A stretch of DNA of 18,705 bases. It comes from UMGS363 sp964402055. GTDB lineage: Bacteria > Bacillota > Clostridia > Oscillospirales > Ruminococcaceae. Position numbers and translations under genes: made by a program. Where the stretch lies: the NCBI GenBank assembly GCA_964402055.1, contig CAYOAV010000037.1:1-18705 (forward strand), written 5' to 3'. The stretch's first letter is position 1. The number at the start of each line of letters is the position of its first letter. The notes beneath the pieces are model-generated. The model searched no databases, had not been told where the DNA came from, and worked only from the letters and a program-made list of their open reading frames with translations. Positions 7,076-14,370 of the stretch are shown piece after piece.

Positions 7076-9203
7076 AATCTGTTAATGTAAAATCCACTCT
7101 GCCAGTCGGAACATCGGCGGCGGAGCATATTACTTTTACCTTGTCACCAACGGAATATGCAGGCTTTCCTGCACTTGTAAGAGAGAATTTACCGTCAAAA
7201 TCATAATGCCCTTTAAGGCTGTCAACAGAAACAAGTCCCTCAACTGTATTCGGCAATTCAACAAAAAATCCGAACTCTGTCACGGAAATTATAATTCCCT
7301 CAAATTCTTCGCCAAGATGTGAACGCATATATTCTGCGATATAGCAATCATCACATTCACGTTCAAGACGCATTGCCGTAAGCTCGCAATCCGAGGACTG
7401 CTCCGAGGCACTATGTGCAAAGGCTTCATATCGCTTTGTAAGATATTCCGCACTCTGCTTATTGTAGCAAAGGTCAGTCAGTATACGATGTATCGCAAGG
7501 TCGGGGTATCTTCTTATCGGCGAGGTAAAATGAGCATAATCGGAAAGCACCAGTCCGAAATGTCCGAGCGGCTTTTCGGAATATTTTGCCTTAGCCATTG
7601 AACGCAGAACAAGGTTATTTATTATCGGTGCAAGCGTGCTGTCACGAACCTGTTCGAGGATATCTGAAAGATGCTTCGCCTTTATTTCGGTAAAATGCGG
7701 CACTTTTATGTTAAGCACTGCCGCCGTATCAAGCAGATCTGAAATCTTTTCGGGTGCAGGATCTTCATGAACACGGTAAACAAACGGAATTTTATGCTCA
7801 CGGGCAGTTTTTGCCGCCGCTGTATTCGCCATAAGCATAAATTCTTCGATGAAAAGCTCACTTTTTCCGCGTTCCTTAGGAATTACGTCAACGCAGACCT
7901 GATTTTCGTCAAGAATAAGCTTGCATTCGCTCGTTTCAAGCTGCGGAGCACCTCTGCCAATCTTATTTGCGGTAAGAATTGACGCAAGCTCGCTCATCTG
8001 CATAATCATATCAATAAGTCCGTCATATTTTTCCGCAAGCTCTGTTGGGATTTCCGCATTATTCTCCCTTGCTTCAAGGATTTTATTTATTTCGGAATAA
8101 ACTCCCTTAACCCTTGAACGGATAACCGACTTGCTGAACTTATATTTAACCAGTCTGCCGCTTCCGTCCAACTTCATTATGCAGGAAAAAGCAAGCCTGT
8201 CCTCCTGCGGATTAAGCGAGCATATGCCGTTTGAAAGCTCCTTCGGGAGCATCGGAACAACTCTGTCTGCGTAATAGATAGACGTTCCTCTGCGGAAAGC
8301 GTCCTTATCAAGCTCGGAATTAGGCTTGACATAGAATGAAACATCGGCGATATGAACGCCAAGCTCCCAGCCGTCTGAAAGCCTTTTAACAGAAACAGCA
8401 TCATCAATATCCTTGGTGTCTGCACCGTCTATCGTGAAAATTATCTCATCTCTCAGGTCAAGCCTGCGTGAAAATTCCTCCTCGGGTATTCCCCTATGCT
8501 CGGCATAGCGTGCTTCATCAAGGACAGCGTTCGGAAAATCCACCTCAACTCCGTTTATATAAAGTAAAGCCTCCGCACATACAGCCGCCTGCTCGGAGCT
8601 TCCAAAAACAGCCGTAATTTTCGCCCTATGGTCAGCGTGCCTTTTTCCTCTGTGAGTAAGCTCGGCAAGAACCTTATCACCATTATGAACGGAAACTGCA
8701 CATTCAGTCGCCATAATAGGGTCCTTCAGCTTATTATCGGTATAAATATACCATGTTCCATTCTCGCATTGTGCATTTCCTGTAAATTCAAAGAAATTTT
8801 CCTCAATGACCTCGACTACCTCGCCGTCGGGAATAGCTCTGTCCTCAAATTTTTTCGGGATAAGCCTTGCAAGGACGATATCCCCGGGCATTGCCCCCAT
8901 AAAAAATTTTCCAGGGACAAAAACCTCGCTCCCGTCGTCCTTTCTGATAAATCCGAAGCTTTTATTTATACGGACGACCTCTGCACGGAAAAGTCCGCTT
9001 TCTGCCGCAAGCTTAAAGCCTGCCTTTGTTTCAAGAACCTCGCCGCTTTTTATAAGTTCAGAAAGAGCATATTTGAAATCCGCAAGCTTTTTGCTTTTTC
9101 CCTTGCATTTATTGTAAAGCAGCTTGAATGTAATGCTTTTTTTGCCGTTTTGCTTCAATATTTCCTTTATCCGTGTTTTATAAATATCAACAGCTGATGC
9201 CAT
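7074..9203 (-). CDS. rnr: ribonuclease R
   Basis: Processive 3'-5' exoribonuclease of the RNB family, active on structured RNA and in tmRNA-linked mRNA decay. The 709-residue protein has an N-terminal winged-helix-like region (about 1-65), cold-shock OB domains including GFIRKDDGSEVFVPGKFF, the RNB catalytic domain, and a C-terminal S1 domain (EFEGIIISVTEFGFFVELPNTVEGLV). Active-site aspartates are visible as Asp259, Asp265, Asp267 and Asp268 in TIDGADTKDIDDAV, and the HFTSPIRRYPDL motif is intact. The start is set at 9203 because AAAGGAG (9218-9212) lies eight bases upstream. An in-frame ATG at 9293 would add 30 residues without a good ribosome site. It lies 132 bp downstream of secG on the same strand, the common secG-rnr arrangement. 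The protein is shorter than proteobacterial RNase R, as usual in Firmicutes. Confidence 0.96.
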   Translation of the reverse strand: MASAVDIYKTRIKEILKQNGKKSITFKLLYNKCKGKSKKLADFKYALSELIKSGEVLETKAGFKLAAESGLFRAEVVRINKSFGFIRKDDGSEVFVPGKFFMGAMPGDIVLARLIPKKFEDRAIPDGEVVEVIEENFFEFTGNAQCENGTWYIYTDNKLKDPIMATECAVSVHNGDKVLAELTHRGKRHADHRAKITAVFGSSEQAAVCAEALLYINGVEVDFPNAVLDEARYAEHRGIPEEEFSRRLDLRDEIIFTIDGADTKDIDDAVSVKRLSDGWELGVHIADVSFYVKPNSELDKDAFRRGTSIYYADRVVPMLPKELSNGICSLNPQEDRLAFSCIMKLDGSGRLVKYKFSKSVIRSRVKGVYSEINKILEARENNAEIPTELAEKYDGLIDMIMQMSELASILTANKIGRGAPQLETSECKLILDENQVCVDVIPKERGKSELFIEEFMLMANTAAAKTAREHKIPFVYRVHEDPAPEKISDLLDTAAVLNIKVPHFTEIKAKHLSDILEQVRDSTLAPIINNLVLRSMAKAKYSEKPLGHFGLVLSDYAHFTSPIRRYPDLAIHRILTDLCYNKQSAEYLTKRYEAFAHSASEQSSDCELTAMRLERECDDCYIAEYMRSHLGEEFEGIIISVTEFGFFVELPNTVEGLVSVDSLKGHYDFDGKFSLTSAGKPAYSVGDKVKVICSAADVPTGRVDFTLTD

Positions 9204-9335
9204 AACCACCGCTCCTTTTAAAAAAATATCCTGCACCCACCACCGACCAAAAAAACGCATTTTCAGAAAATTATTCCGCATTTTTCCGATCATAGCAGAC
9301 GCAGGACATTTCAGTTCAAACCTTTAAAAACGCTT

Positions 9336-9590
9336 TTACTTTGTTACAACGATACCGATAACATTAACAACGATCGTCATAACAAACAGAACGATAACAA
9401 CAACCTTTGTAAGCTGGCTCAAAGCCTGCTCTCTTGTTGCACCGCCGGTCTTATCAAAGAAGTTTGAAGATGCTCCTGAAATAGCCGAGCTCATATTCTG
9501 CTGCTTCGGCGGCTGGAGAATTGAAAGAATGATAAGAATAATGCAAGCGATAAGCATAATTACGCCGCAGATGATTTCCCAGATACTCAT
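9336..9590 (-). CDS. secG: preprotein translocase subunit SecG
   Basis: Small membrane subunit of the SecYEG channel. The 84-residue protein has two hydrophobic helices, about 4-25 (CGVIMLIACIILIILSILQ) and 62-82 (VVVIVLFVMTIVVNVIGIVV). They are joined by the conserved cytoplasmic loop SILQPPKQQNMSSAISGASSNFF, close to the family pattern LLQ..k..glsgaisGg. AAGGAAGG lies six bases before the ATG at 9590. The promoter is immediately upstream and rnr follows, so secG is the first gene of a two-gene or longer operon. Length and topology are normal. Confidence 0.95.
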   Translation of the reverse strand: MSIWEIICGVIMLIACIILIILSILQPPKQQNMSSAISGASSNFFDKTGGATREQALSQLTKVVVIVLFVMTIVVNVIGIVVTK

Positions 9591-9635
9591 TTATAACCTT
9601 CCTTTTTCGTAAAACATTGCATAAATATTTATTTT

Positions 9636-9664
9636 ATTATACCACAAGGCTATGAGAATTGCAA
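9636..9664 (-). promoter_or_regulatory. sigma-A promoter of secG-rnr
   Basis: On the minus strand, TTGCAA (9664-9659), a 17-bp spacer ending in TGG, and TATAAT (9641-9636), which also forms an extended -10. Predicted start is near 9629, leaving a leader of about 38 nt. Confidence 0.85.
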
Positions 9665-9726
9665 GCACTTTTTAAATTTATGTTTATTTTTCACAATACA
9701 CGCAAGCCTTTTTCAGCATTATTACG

Positions 9727-11145
9727 TTATTTTTTAGTAATTTTAGTACCCTGACGTGTTTCCTCAACGATATATCCAAGAGCAACTATCTTATCACGAA
9801 GCTCATCAGCAAGGGCGAAGTTCTTTTCTTTTCTTGCATTTTTCCTTTCCTCGGCAAGCTTCCTTACCTCATCGGGAAGCTCCTCTTCAGCATTTTCGGC
9901 AGAAGCATTGAGCTTTTCAGCATTTGCGATAAGACCTATCGAAAGCACCTTGTCAAATTCACGGAGAAGTGCAAGCTTGGTTGCGGCATTTGTGCTATCA
10001 CGAAGAACATCATAAACCGCAGTTATAGCAAGAGCCGTGTTTATATCGTTATCAAGTGCGTCAGTAAAGCCCTTCATAAGCCTGTCATAAGCATCGTTAT
10101 CAACATTTCCACCATTTTCCTTTAGCAAAGCGGCTATCTTGGCAATCATTTTATTATAGGAAACAGCCGCATTATCAAGGTTTTCATAAGAGAAAACAAG
10201 CGATTTTCTGTAATGTGAAAGCAGGCAGAAGAAACGGTAAACGAGCGGATCATAGCCCTTCTGTTCAAGCAGTGAAACCGTCAGAAATTCGCCCGATGAT
10301 TTCGACATTTTTCCGCTGTTGGTGTTAAGATGATGAACATGGAACCAGTAATTGCACCATTTATGACCAATGTAAGCCTCACTCTGTGCGATCTCATTTG
10401 TATGATGCGGAAAAGCATTATCAATACCACCGCAGTGAATATCAAGATATTCGCCGAGATATTTCATACTTATGCAGGAGCATTCAATATGCCAGCCAGG
10501 GTAACCCACTCCCCATGGACTATCCCATTTAAGCTCCTGGTCGTCAAATTTGGATTTTGTGAACCAGAGAACGAAATCGGCTTTGTTACGCTTGTTGGAA
10601 TCCTCCTCAACGCCCTCTCTTACGCCGACAGCAAGATCTTCTTCCTTAAAATCATTGAAAACATAATACTGTTCAAGCTTTGACGTATCAAAATAGATAT
10701 TTCCGCCTGCTTCATAAGCATAGCCTTTTTCAAGAAGAGCAGTAATAACCTTGATAAATTCGTCAATGCAGCCTGTTGCAGGCTGAACAACATCAGGAGT
10801 TTTAATGTTAAGCTTTTGGCAGTCAGCAAAGAAAGCGTCCGTATAGAATTTAGCAATTTCCATAACAGTCTTATGCTCACGCTTTGCACCCTTAAGCATT
10901 TTATCATCACCTGTATCGCCATCGCTTGTAAGATGACCAACATCTGTGATATTCATAACTCTTGTAACATCAAGTCCCGAAAAGCGGAGGTATTTTTCAA
11001 GTATATCCTCCATAATATAGCTTCGCAGGTTACCAATATGAGCATAATGATAAACGGTAGGACCGCAGGTATACATCGACACCTTTCCCTGCTCTCTCGG
11101 TATAAATTCGTCCTTTGTTCTTGTCAGTGAATTATAAAGCTTCAT
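9727..11145 (-). CDS. cysS: cysteinyl-tRNA synthetase
   Basis: Class I synthetase that charges tRNA-Cys. It has 472 residues, normal for the family. Visible signatures are the zinc ligand Cys27 in YTCGPTVYHYAHIGN, the HIGH motif as HIGN (36-39), further zinc-site residues in GWHIECS and FPHHTNE, KMSKS at 279-283, and a basic C-terminal anticodon-binding segment. AAGGAG (11160-11155) precedes the ATG. The ribosome site and first five codons lie in a 33-bp sequence that is repeated perfectly at 12519-12551, upstream of an inserted methylase cassette. cysS is the last gene of the T-box/cysE operon, about 3.2 kb (excluding the gap's true size) from cysE instead of being adjacent to it. No strong terminator is visible after its stop. 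Confidence 0.98.
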   Translation of the reverse strand: MKLYNSLTRTKDEFIPREQGKVSMYTCGPTVYHYAHIGNLRSYIMEDILEKYLRFSGLDVTRVMNITDVGHLTSDGDTGDDKMLKGAKREHKTVMEIAKFYTDAFFADCQKLNIKTPDVVQPATGCIDEFIKVITALLEKGYAYEAGGNIYFDTSKLEQYYVFNDFKEEDLAVGVREGVEEDSNKRNKADFVLWFTKSKFDDQELKWDSPWGVGYPGWHIECSCISMKYLGEYLDIHCGGIDNAFPHHTNEIAQSEAYIGHKWCNYWFHVHHLNTNSGKMSKSSGEFLTVSLLEQKGYDPLVYRFFCLLSHYRKSLVFSYENLDNAAVSYNKMIAKIAALLKENGGNVDNDAYDRLMKGFTDALDNDINTALAITAVYDVLRDSTNAATKLALLREFDKVLSIGLIANAEKLNASAENAEEELPDEVRKLAEERKNARKEKNFALADELRDKIVALGYIVEETRQGTKITKK

Positions 11146-11162
11146 TTTGTTTTTCTCCTTTT
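11130..11162. repeat. 33-bp direct repeat, copy B (true cysS start)
   Basis: Identical over 33 bp to 12519-12551 and in the same orientation. On the minus strand it begins AAAAGGAGAAAAACAAAATG and continues for four more codons, so it holds the cysS ribosome site and start. The flanking bases differ on both sides. The two copies bound the Dam-type cassette. Confidence 0.97.
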
Positions 11163-11654
11163 ATTCATTTATTAAACCTACTATCCATTCAATCCAGCCA
11201 CGAACCGTTGAAGCTCGCCTTTTAAAAGTTGTATCGCTTTCAACGTTATACAGATTTGATTTTTTCATATACATANNNNNNNNNNNNNNNNNNNNNNNNN
11301 NNNNNNNNNNNNNNNNNNNNNNNNNNNNNNNNNNNNNNNNNNNNNNNNNNNNNNNNNNNNNNNNNNNNNNNNNNNTACATCAGTATCTGTATTCTCAAAT
11401 TTATGATATGCTTCAAAATGCGAGATAACATAATCACCTCTCGTTACAGGAAGTATCGAAAGCTCATTATCAGAAAACAATTTTGGCAAATTAATAGTAT
11501 GGTCAAATTTAACCATAAGCCGTGGTTCTCTAAATTCCTTGATTTGATCAGCAGAAATTTGAAAGCTCCCACTCATATCAATTTGATTAAGAATATCATA
11601 CTTTTCAAATAATTCTTCCCAAGCCTTATCGTTAAGACTTTTAACTTCACTCAT
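11161..11654 (-). CDS. type II restriction endonuclease, partner of the Dam-type methylase (interrupted by assembly gap)
   Basis: Probable endonuclease of a GATC-type RM system. The ATG at 11654 overlaps the methylase stop by eight bases. The first 93 residues are visible (MSEVKSLNDKAWEELFEKYD...KEFREPRLMVKFDHTINLPKLF...YVISHFEAYHKFE), up to the 100-N gap at 11276-11375. Beyond the gap, one minus-strand frame stays open for 37 residues and ends in FKRRASTVRGWIEWIVGLINE with TAA at 11163-11161, which I take as the C-terminus of the same protein. The frame change across the gap is meaningless because 100 N is a placeholder. The catalytic core is not visible. The sequence resembles proteins annotated as type II restriction enzyme beside Dam-like methylases. 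The stop codon touches the ribosome site of cysS. Confidence 0.72.
11276..11375. other. assembly gap, exactly 100 N
   Basis: One hundred consecutive N, the conventional filler for a scaffold gap of unknown size. It falls inside the second endonuclease gene, and open reading frames bridging it are artefacts. Confidence 0.99.
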
Positions 11655-12483
11655 AGTTTCTTACCACCACCTCATCGACATCACCTCTCTTACTTGCAAC
11701 AGAGTTAATTGCCCTCTTTGCTTGAACAACGGTTATATTATATGCAGAATACTGCTCATGAATAAAGTCTGTTGACGAATTGGAAAGCATAAATTTAATT
11801 CCACGTCTGTCTAATTCATCACAACATTCACGCAATCTGATTTGGTCAGCTTGTGAAAAACCGCCTTTTGAATATCCTGTAAAATTCGATGTTGCAGAAA
11901 CAGGATCATAAGGAGGATCAAGATACACAAAAGTTCCTTTAGGTATAGTCTGTAATACTTCGGCATAATCCGTTGAAGTAAAATAAATATCAGCTGTATT
12001 GAAATATGAACTAACCGCACGAAGAACGGGAGCATTTACGATATTGGGATTTTTGTAGCTTCCGAAAGGACTATTAAATTCACCCGCATTATTTACACGA
12101 TAAAGTCCGTTGAAACAGGTCTTATTCAGATAAATAATCCTTGCAGCACGCTCTACATCCGTCAAAGAATTATACTTTTGTTTATCCCTGTCCCAATCTC
12201 TGACTGAATAAAAAAAATCAGATTCATTTTTATATTCGCTTAAAGCGGAAATAAGTGACTCAACATCATTTTTTATTACGTTATACACAAGAATAAGGTC
12301 ACTATTGACATCATTAACATAGGCAATATCAGGCTGTAAATGAAAAAGCATAGCCCCTCCGCCGACAAACGGTTCACAATAAGTAGTTATTCTTTTAGGT
12401 AATAATGGTGTTAAAGTATCTAAAAGCTGTCGTTTTCCACCAACCCATTTCAGAACTGGAGCAACCAACTTATTCTTTTTCAT
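11647..12483 (-). CDS. Dam-family DNA N6-adenine methyltransferase (DpnM/M.DpnII-like, predicted GATC)
   Basis: Transfers a methyl group from S-adenosylmethionine to adenine N6, protecting the host from the endonuclease encoded next. The 278-residue protein has the alpha-group motif order: motif X KWVGGKRQLL (12-21), motif I YCEPFVGGGAMLFHL (from 35), NKTCFNGLYRVNNAGEFNSPFGSYKNP, motif IV DPPY at 189-192, then TSNFTGYSKGGFSQADQIRLRE and FMLSNSS. The overall pattern closely follows DpnM and MboI-type methylases of GATC systems, so GATC is the likely site. AAAGGAGG (12500-12493) gives a strong ribosome site. The stop TGA overlaps the endonuclease start. There is no recognisable promoter between the upstream repeat copy and the gene. 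Confidence 0.93.
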   Translation of the reverse strand: MKKNKLVAPVLKWVGGKRQLLDTLTPLLPKRITTYCEPFVGGGAMLFHLQPDIAYVNDVNSDLILVYNVIKNDVESLISALSEYKNESDFFYSVRDWDRDKQKYNSLTDVERAARIIYLNKTCFNGLYRVNNAGEFNSPFGSYKNPNIVNAPVLRAVSSYFNTADIYFTSTDYAEVLQTIPKGTFVYLDPPYDPVSATSNFTGYSKGGFSQADQIRLRECCDELDRRGIKFMLSNSSTDFIHEQYSAYNITVVQAKRAINSVASKRGDVDEVVVRNYE

Positions 12484-12498
12484 AATTCTCCGCCTCCT

Positions 12499-12534
12499 TT
12501 AAATTGTGAAAACGAGCAAATTATAAAGCTTCAT
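12499..12534 (-). pseudogene. truncated duplicate of the cysS start (11-codon mini-ORF before the Dam-type methylase)
   Basis: The upstream repeat copy keeps the cysS ribosome site and ATG (12534-12532). Reading on gives MKLYNLLVFTI and then TAA at 12501-12499. The first five residues equal those of CysRS; the rest comes from cassette sequence. The stop overlaps the methylase ribosome site (12500-12493), so ribosomes starting on the relic would finish right at the methylase start region. Confidence 0.7.
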
Positions 12535-12551
12535 TTTGTTTTTCTCCTTTT
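12519..12551. repeat. 33-bp direct repeat, copy A (3' end of the Eco47II-type gene)
   Basis: Perfect copy of 11130-11162. In this position it encodes the last nine residues and stop of the Eco47II-family endonuclease in one frame, and the relic cysS start in another. Confidence 0.97.
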
Positions 12552-13363
12552 CCTGTATTAAATCCATTGTATGTAGAGAATCCGAGCATATATATTGCCA
12601 TAGCCATTGCCATATCTCTTTCATTTTCATTATTGTCAGAAGCTATAGCTTTAAGCTCATCGATAACGGTATCCCGCGGAATAGCATTATCTGAAGATGA
12701 TACAACCTTTTCTATAACGAAAGGCAGCTTACGGCATACCTTGTAAAAAGCTTCTGTATCTCCTGTAACAAGCTCATAAAATTTATCAATACTAACTCTG
12801 CGTATCAGCTTATGACCGACATTCTGACCGTCCACAGTTGTTTCCCATTTTATATTTTGGGATTTCTTTGCAATAGCTTCCACCAAAAAGCAGGCACAAT
12901 CATCGTCCTTAAGCAACTGATTCTGCATTTTTATAAAGGTTTTACCTAATGAAGCCGCATTCATCGTATTATGCTTATTTTTCATTTCAACATACACCGA
13001 ATGCACCATTGAACCGTCAGGAAGAACAATACCGTCCTTATTTCGATATATAACGTCCCAGCCGCCCTCCTGACCGTTTTCGGGAACTATACAGTTATCA
13101 AAGTATGAAAATATCCTTTGGTGAAAATACCCTATGTCATTATTATTAGATTTATCACGCTGTCTGAATATCTCATTCTTTATTGTTTCTTCCCAGGAAT
13201 TTTTATAAACAGATTTATCAAATATAAGCTTAACTGGATCAACAATGTTCTTATTGAATTTTTTTAAATTTATCGGATCAAGCTTATTTCCGTATTTTTC
13301 AATTGTTTGCTTAACGTGAGATGTAAATTGCTCCTCTGTTATAAAAGCTATATCCCAATTCAT
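12521..13363 (-). CDS. Eco47II-family type II restriction endonuclease (predicted GGNCC)
   Basis: Endonuclease partner of the cytosine-5 methylase immediately upstream. The 280-residue protein fits the RE_Eco47II family (PF09553). It has a PD-(D/E)xK-like catalytic set: Asp103 in GGWDVIY, and Glu126 and Lys128 in YVEMKNKHNTMNAASLGKTFIKMQ. Family founder Eco47II cuts GGNCC, so that site is predicted but not proven. The start at 13363 overlaps the methylase stop as ATGA. The C-terminus is odd: residues 272-280 (KGEKQNEAL) and the stop are encoded by a copy of the cysS ribosome site and first codons. The present tail is therefore made of cysS-derived sequence read in another frame. The catalytic core looks intact. 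Confidence 0.9.
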   Translation of the reverse strand: MNWDIAFITEEQFTSHVKQTIEKYGNKLDPINLKKFNKNIVDPVKLIFDKSVYKNSWEETIKNEIFRQRDKSNNNDIGYFHQRIFSYFDNCIVPENGQEGGWDVIYRNKDGIVLPDGSMVHSVYVEMKNKHNTMNAASLGKTFIKMQNQLLKDDDCACFLVEAIAKKSQNIKWETTVDGQNVGHKLIRRVSIDKFYELVTGDTEAFYKVCRKLPFVIEKVVSSSDNAIPRDTVIDELKAIASDNNENERDMAMAMAIYMLGFSTYNGFNTGKGEKQNEAL

Positions 13364-14358
13364 AATTGTTCAAGTCCCTTTCTGATACTTTCTGCAATTT
13401 CGTAAGCCAGATTGACAGGAACTGCATTGCCTACCTGTTTATACTGCTGTCCTACACTTCCATAAAATTCCCAATCATCAGGAAAAGTCTGACATCTAGC
13501 ATTTTCTCTTATCGTAAACGGTCTTGGTTCAATAGGGTGGCAACGGTCGGTCTGTTTCTGACTTGGCGATGTCAGGACTGTCAGCGACGGCTCATCAAGG
13601 CTCATTCTTCGTAATATTCCCGTCCTGCCGCCCTCCATATCCCAACAGCTTTTCATATATTCCTTTGCAATATCCTGCGGAATATCTCTCCAATATCCTC
13701 CCGGGGGAACAAGTGAGAAAATTTCTTCCTTACGCTTAGAATATCTTGTTCCACAGCTCGGCGGACAATCCATAAGAATATCACGAAGAACAGGTTTATA
13801 TTTATGCGGCTTTGGAAATGTGAAATCAATCTCAAGATCTCTGCGTATTCCAATCGTTATAAGACGCTCTCTCTTCTGCGGAACTCCATAATCCCAAGCA
13901 TTAAGCACGGCTTTTTTTATTTCATAGCCCTCTGCCGAAAAAATATCTGTTATGGTTTTATAGGTTTTCCCCCCGTTATGTGTAAGCAGACCCCTGACAT
14001 TTTCAAATATGAACATTTTAGGCTGAAGCTTATGAAGAAACATTGCGTAATGATAAAACAACGTTCCTCTCGCATCTTCAAGTCCAAGTCGTTTCCCTGC
14101 ATATGAAAAAGACTGACAGGGTGCTCCGCCTGATAACAAATCAAGCTCACCTTTTTTTATATCAAACATTTTTTCGAGATTAAGACACGATACTTCAGCA
14201 ATATCTCTGTTGATAACATTCCATTCAGGTCGATTCTTTTTAAGAGTTTTCGCCGCCGCTTCATCTATTTCAACAAGACCTATCGTATCGAAGCCTGCTT
14301 TTTCCAAACCAAGTGCCAAGCCACCTGCTCCTGCGAATAACTCAATTGATTTAAACAT
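13360..14358 (-). CDS. DNA (cytosine-5) methyltransferase of the Eco47II-type system
   Basis: Methylates cytosine at C5 using S-adenosylmethionine, protecting host DNA from the adjacent Eco47II-type endonuclease. The 332 residues contain all core motifs: I ELFAGAGGLALGLEKAGF (6-23), IV GGAPCQSFSYAGKR with catalytic Cys81, VI ENVRG (119-123), VIII QKRERLITIG, IX RMSLDEPSLTVLTS with a short target-recognition region before it, and X VGNAVPVNLAYEIA. AAAGGAG (14370-14364) follows the cysE stop directly and is five bases before the ATG. Only 12 bp separate this gene from cysE, so it has no room for its own promoter outside cysE. Methylase first and endonuclease second is a common safe order for type II systems. 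Confidence 0.95.
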   Translation of the reverse strand: MFKSIELFAGAGGLALGLEKAGFDTIGLVEIDEAAAKTLKKNRPEWNVINRDIAEVSCLNLEKMFDIKKGELDLLSGGAPCQSFSYAGKRLGLEDARGTLFYHYAMFLHKLQPKMFIFENVRGLLTHNGGKTYKTITDIFSAEGYEIKKAVLNAWDYGVPQKRERLITIGIRRDLEIDFTFPKPHKYKPVLRDILMDCPPSCGTRYSKRKEEIFSLVPPGGYWRDIPQDIAKEYMKSCWDMEGGRTGILRRMSLDEPSLTVLTSPSQKQTDRCHPIEPRPFTIRENARCQTFPDDWEFYGSVGQQYKQVGNAVPVNLAYEIAESIRKGLEQL

Positions 14359-14370
14359 TCCTACTCCTTT

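Larger units (their letters stand above)
11163..12518 (-). mobile_element. inserted Dam-type restriction-modification cassette flanked by 33-bp target duplication
   Basis: The segment between the two perfect 33-bp repeats holds exactly two overlapping genes, an N6-adenine methylase and its endonuclease, and nothing resembling a transposase or integrase. It begins one base after the upstream copy of the cysS start and ends at the endonuclease stop codon, which borrows the first two bases of the downstream copy. Removing the cassette and one repeat copy would restore a simple Eco47II gene-to-cysS overlap. RM units inserted with long target duplications are an established pattern from comparisons of Helicobacter genomes. 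That it is mobile here is inferred from structure. The true length is unknown because of the gap. Confidence 0.72.

Noticed and set aside
9204..9293. 30-residue N-terminal extension of RNase R from ATG 9293
   Set aside because: No ribosome site, while AAAGGAG directly precedes the ATG at 9203, where homology begins.
11163..11376. Joining the two sides of the gap through the shared TACAT as if no sequence were missing
   Set aside because: The joined minus-strand frame meets a stop within a few codons and does not connect to the FKRRASTV frame, so real sequence is missing.
11147..11612. Plus-strand frames bridging the N run
   Set aside because: They exist only because the 100 N contain no stop codons; the minus strand carries the recognisable endonuclease ends.
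12520..12525. TATAAT in the upstream repeat copy as a promoter for the Dam-type methylase
   Set aside because: It is codons 4-5 of the cysS relic (TAT AAT), and there is no -35 at 17 bp (AGGAGA).
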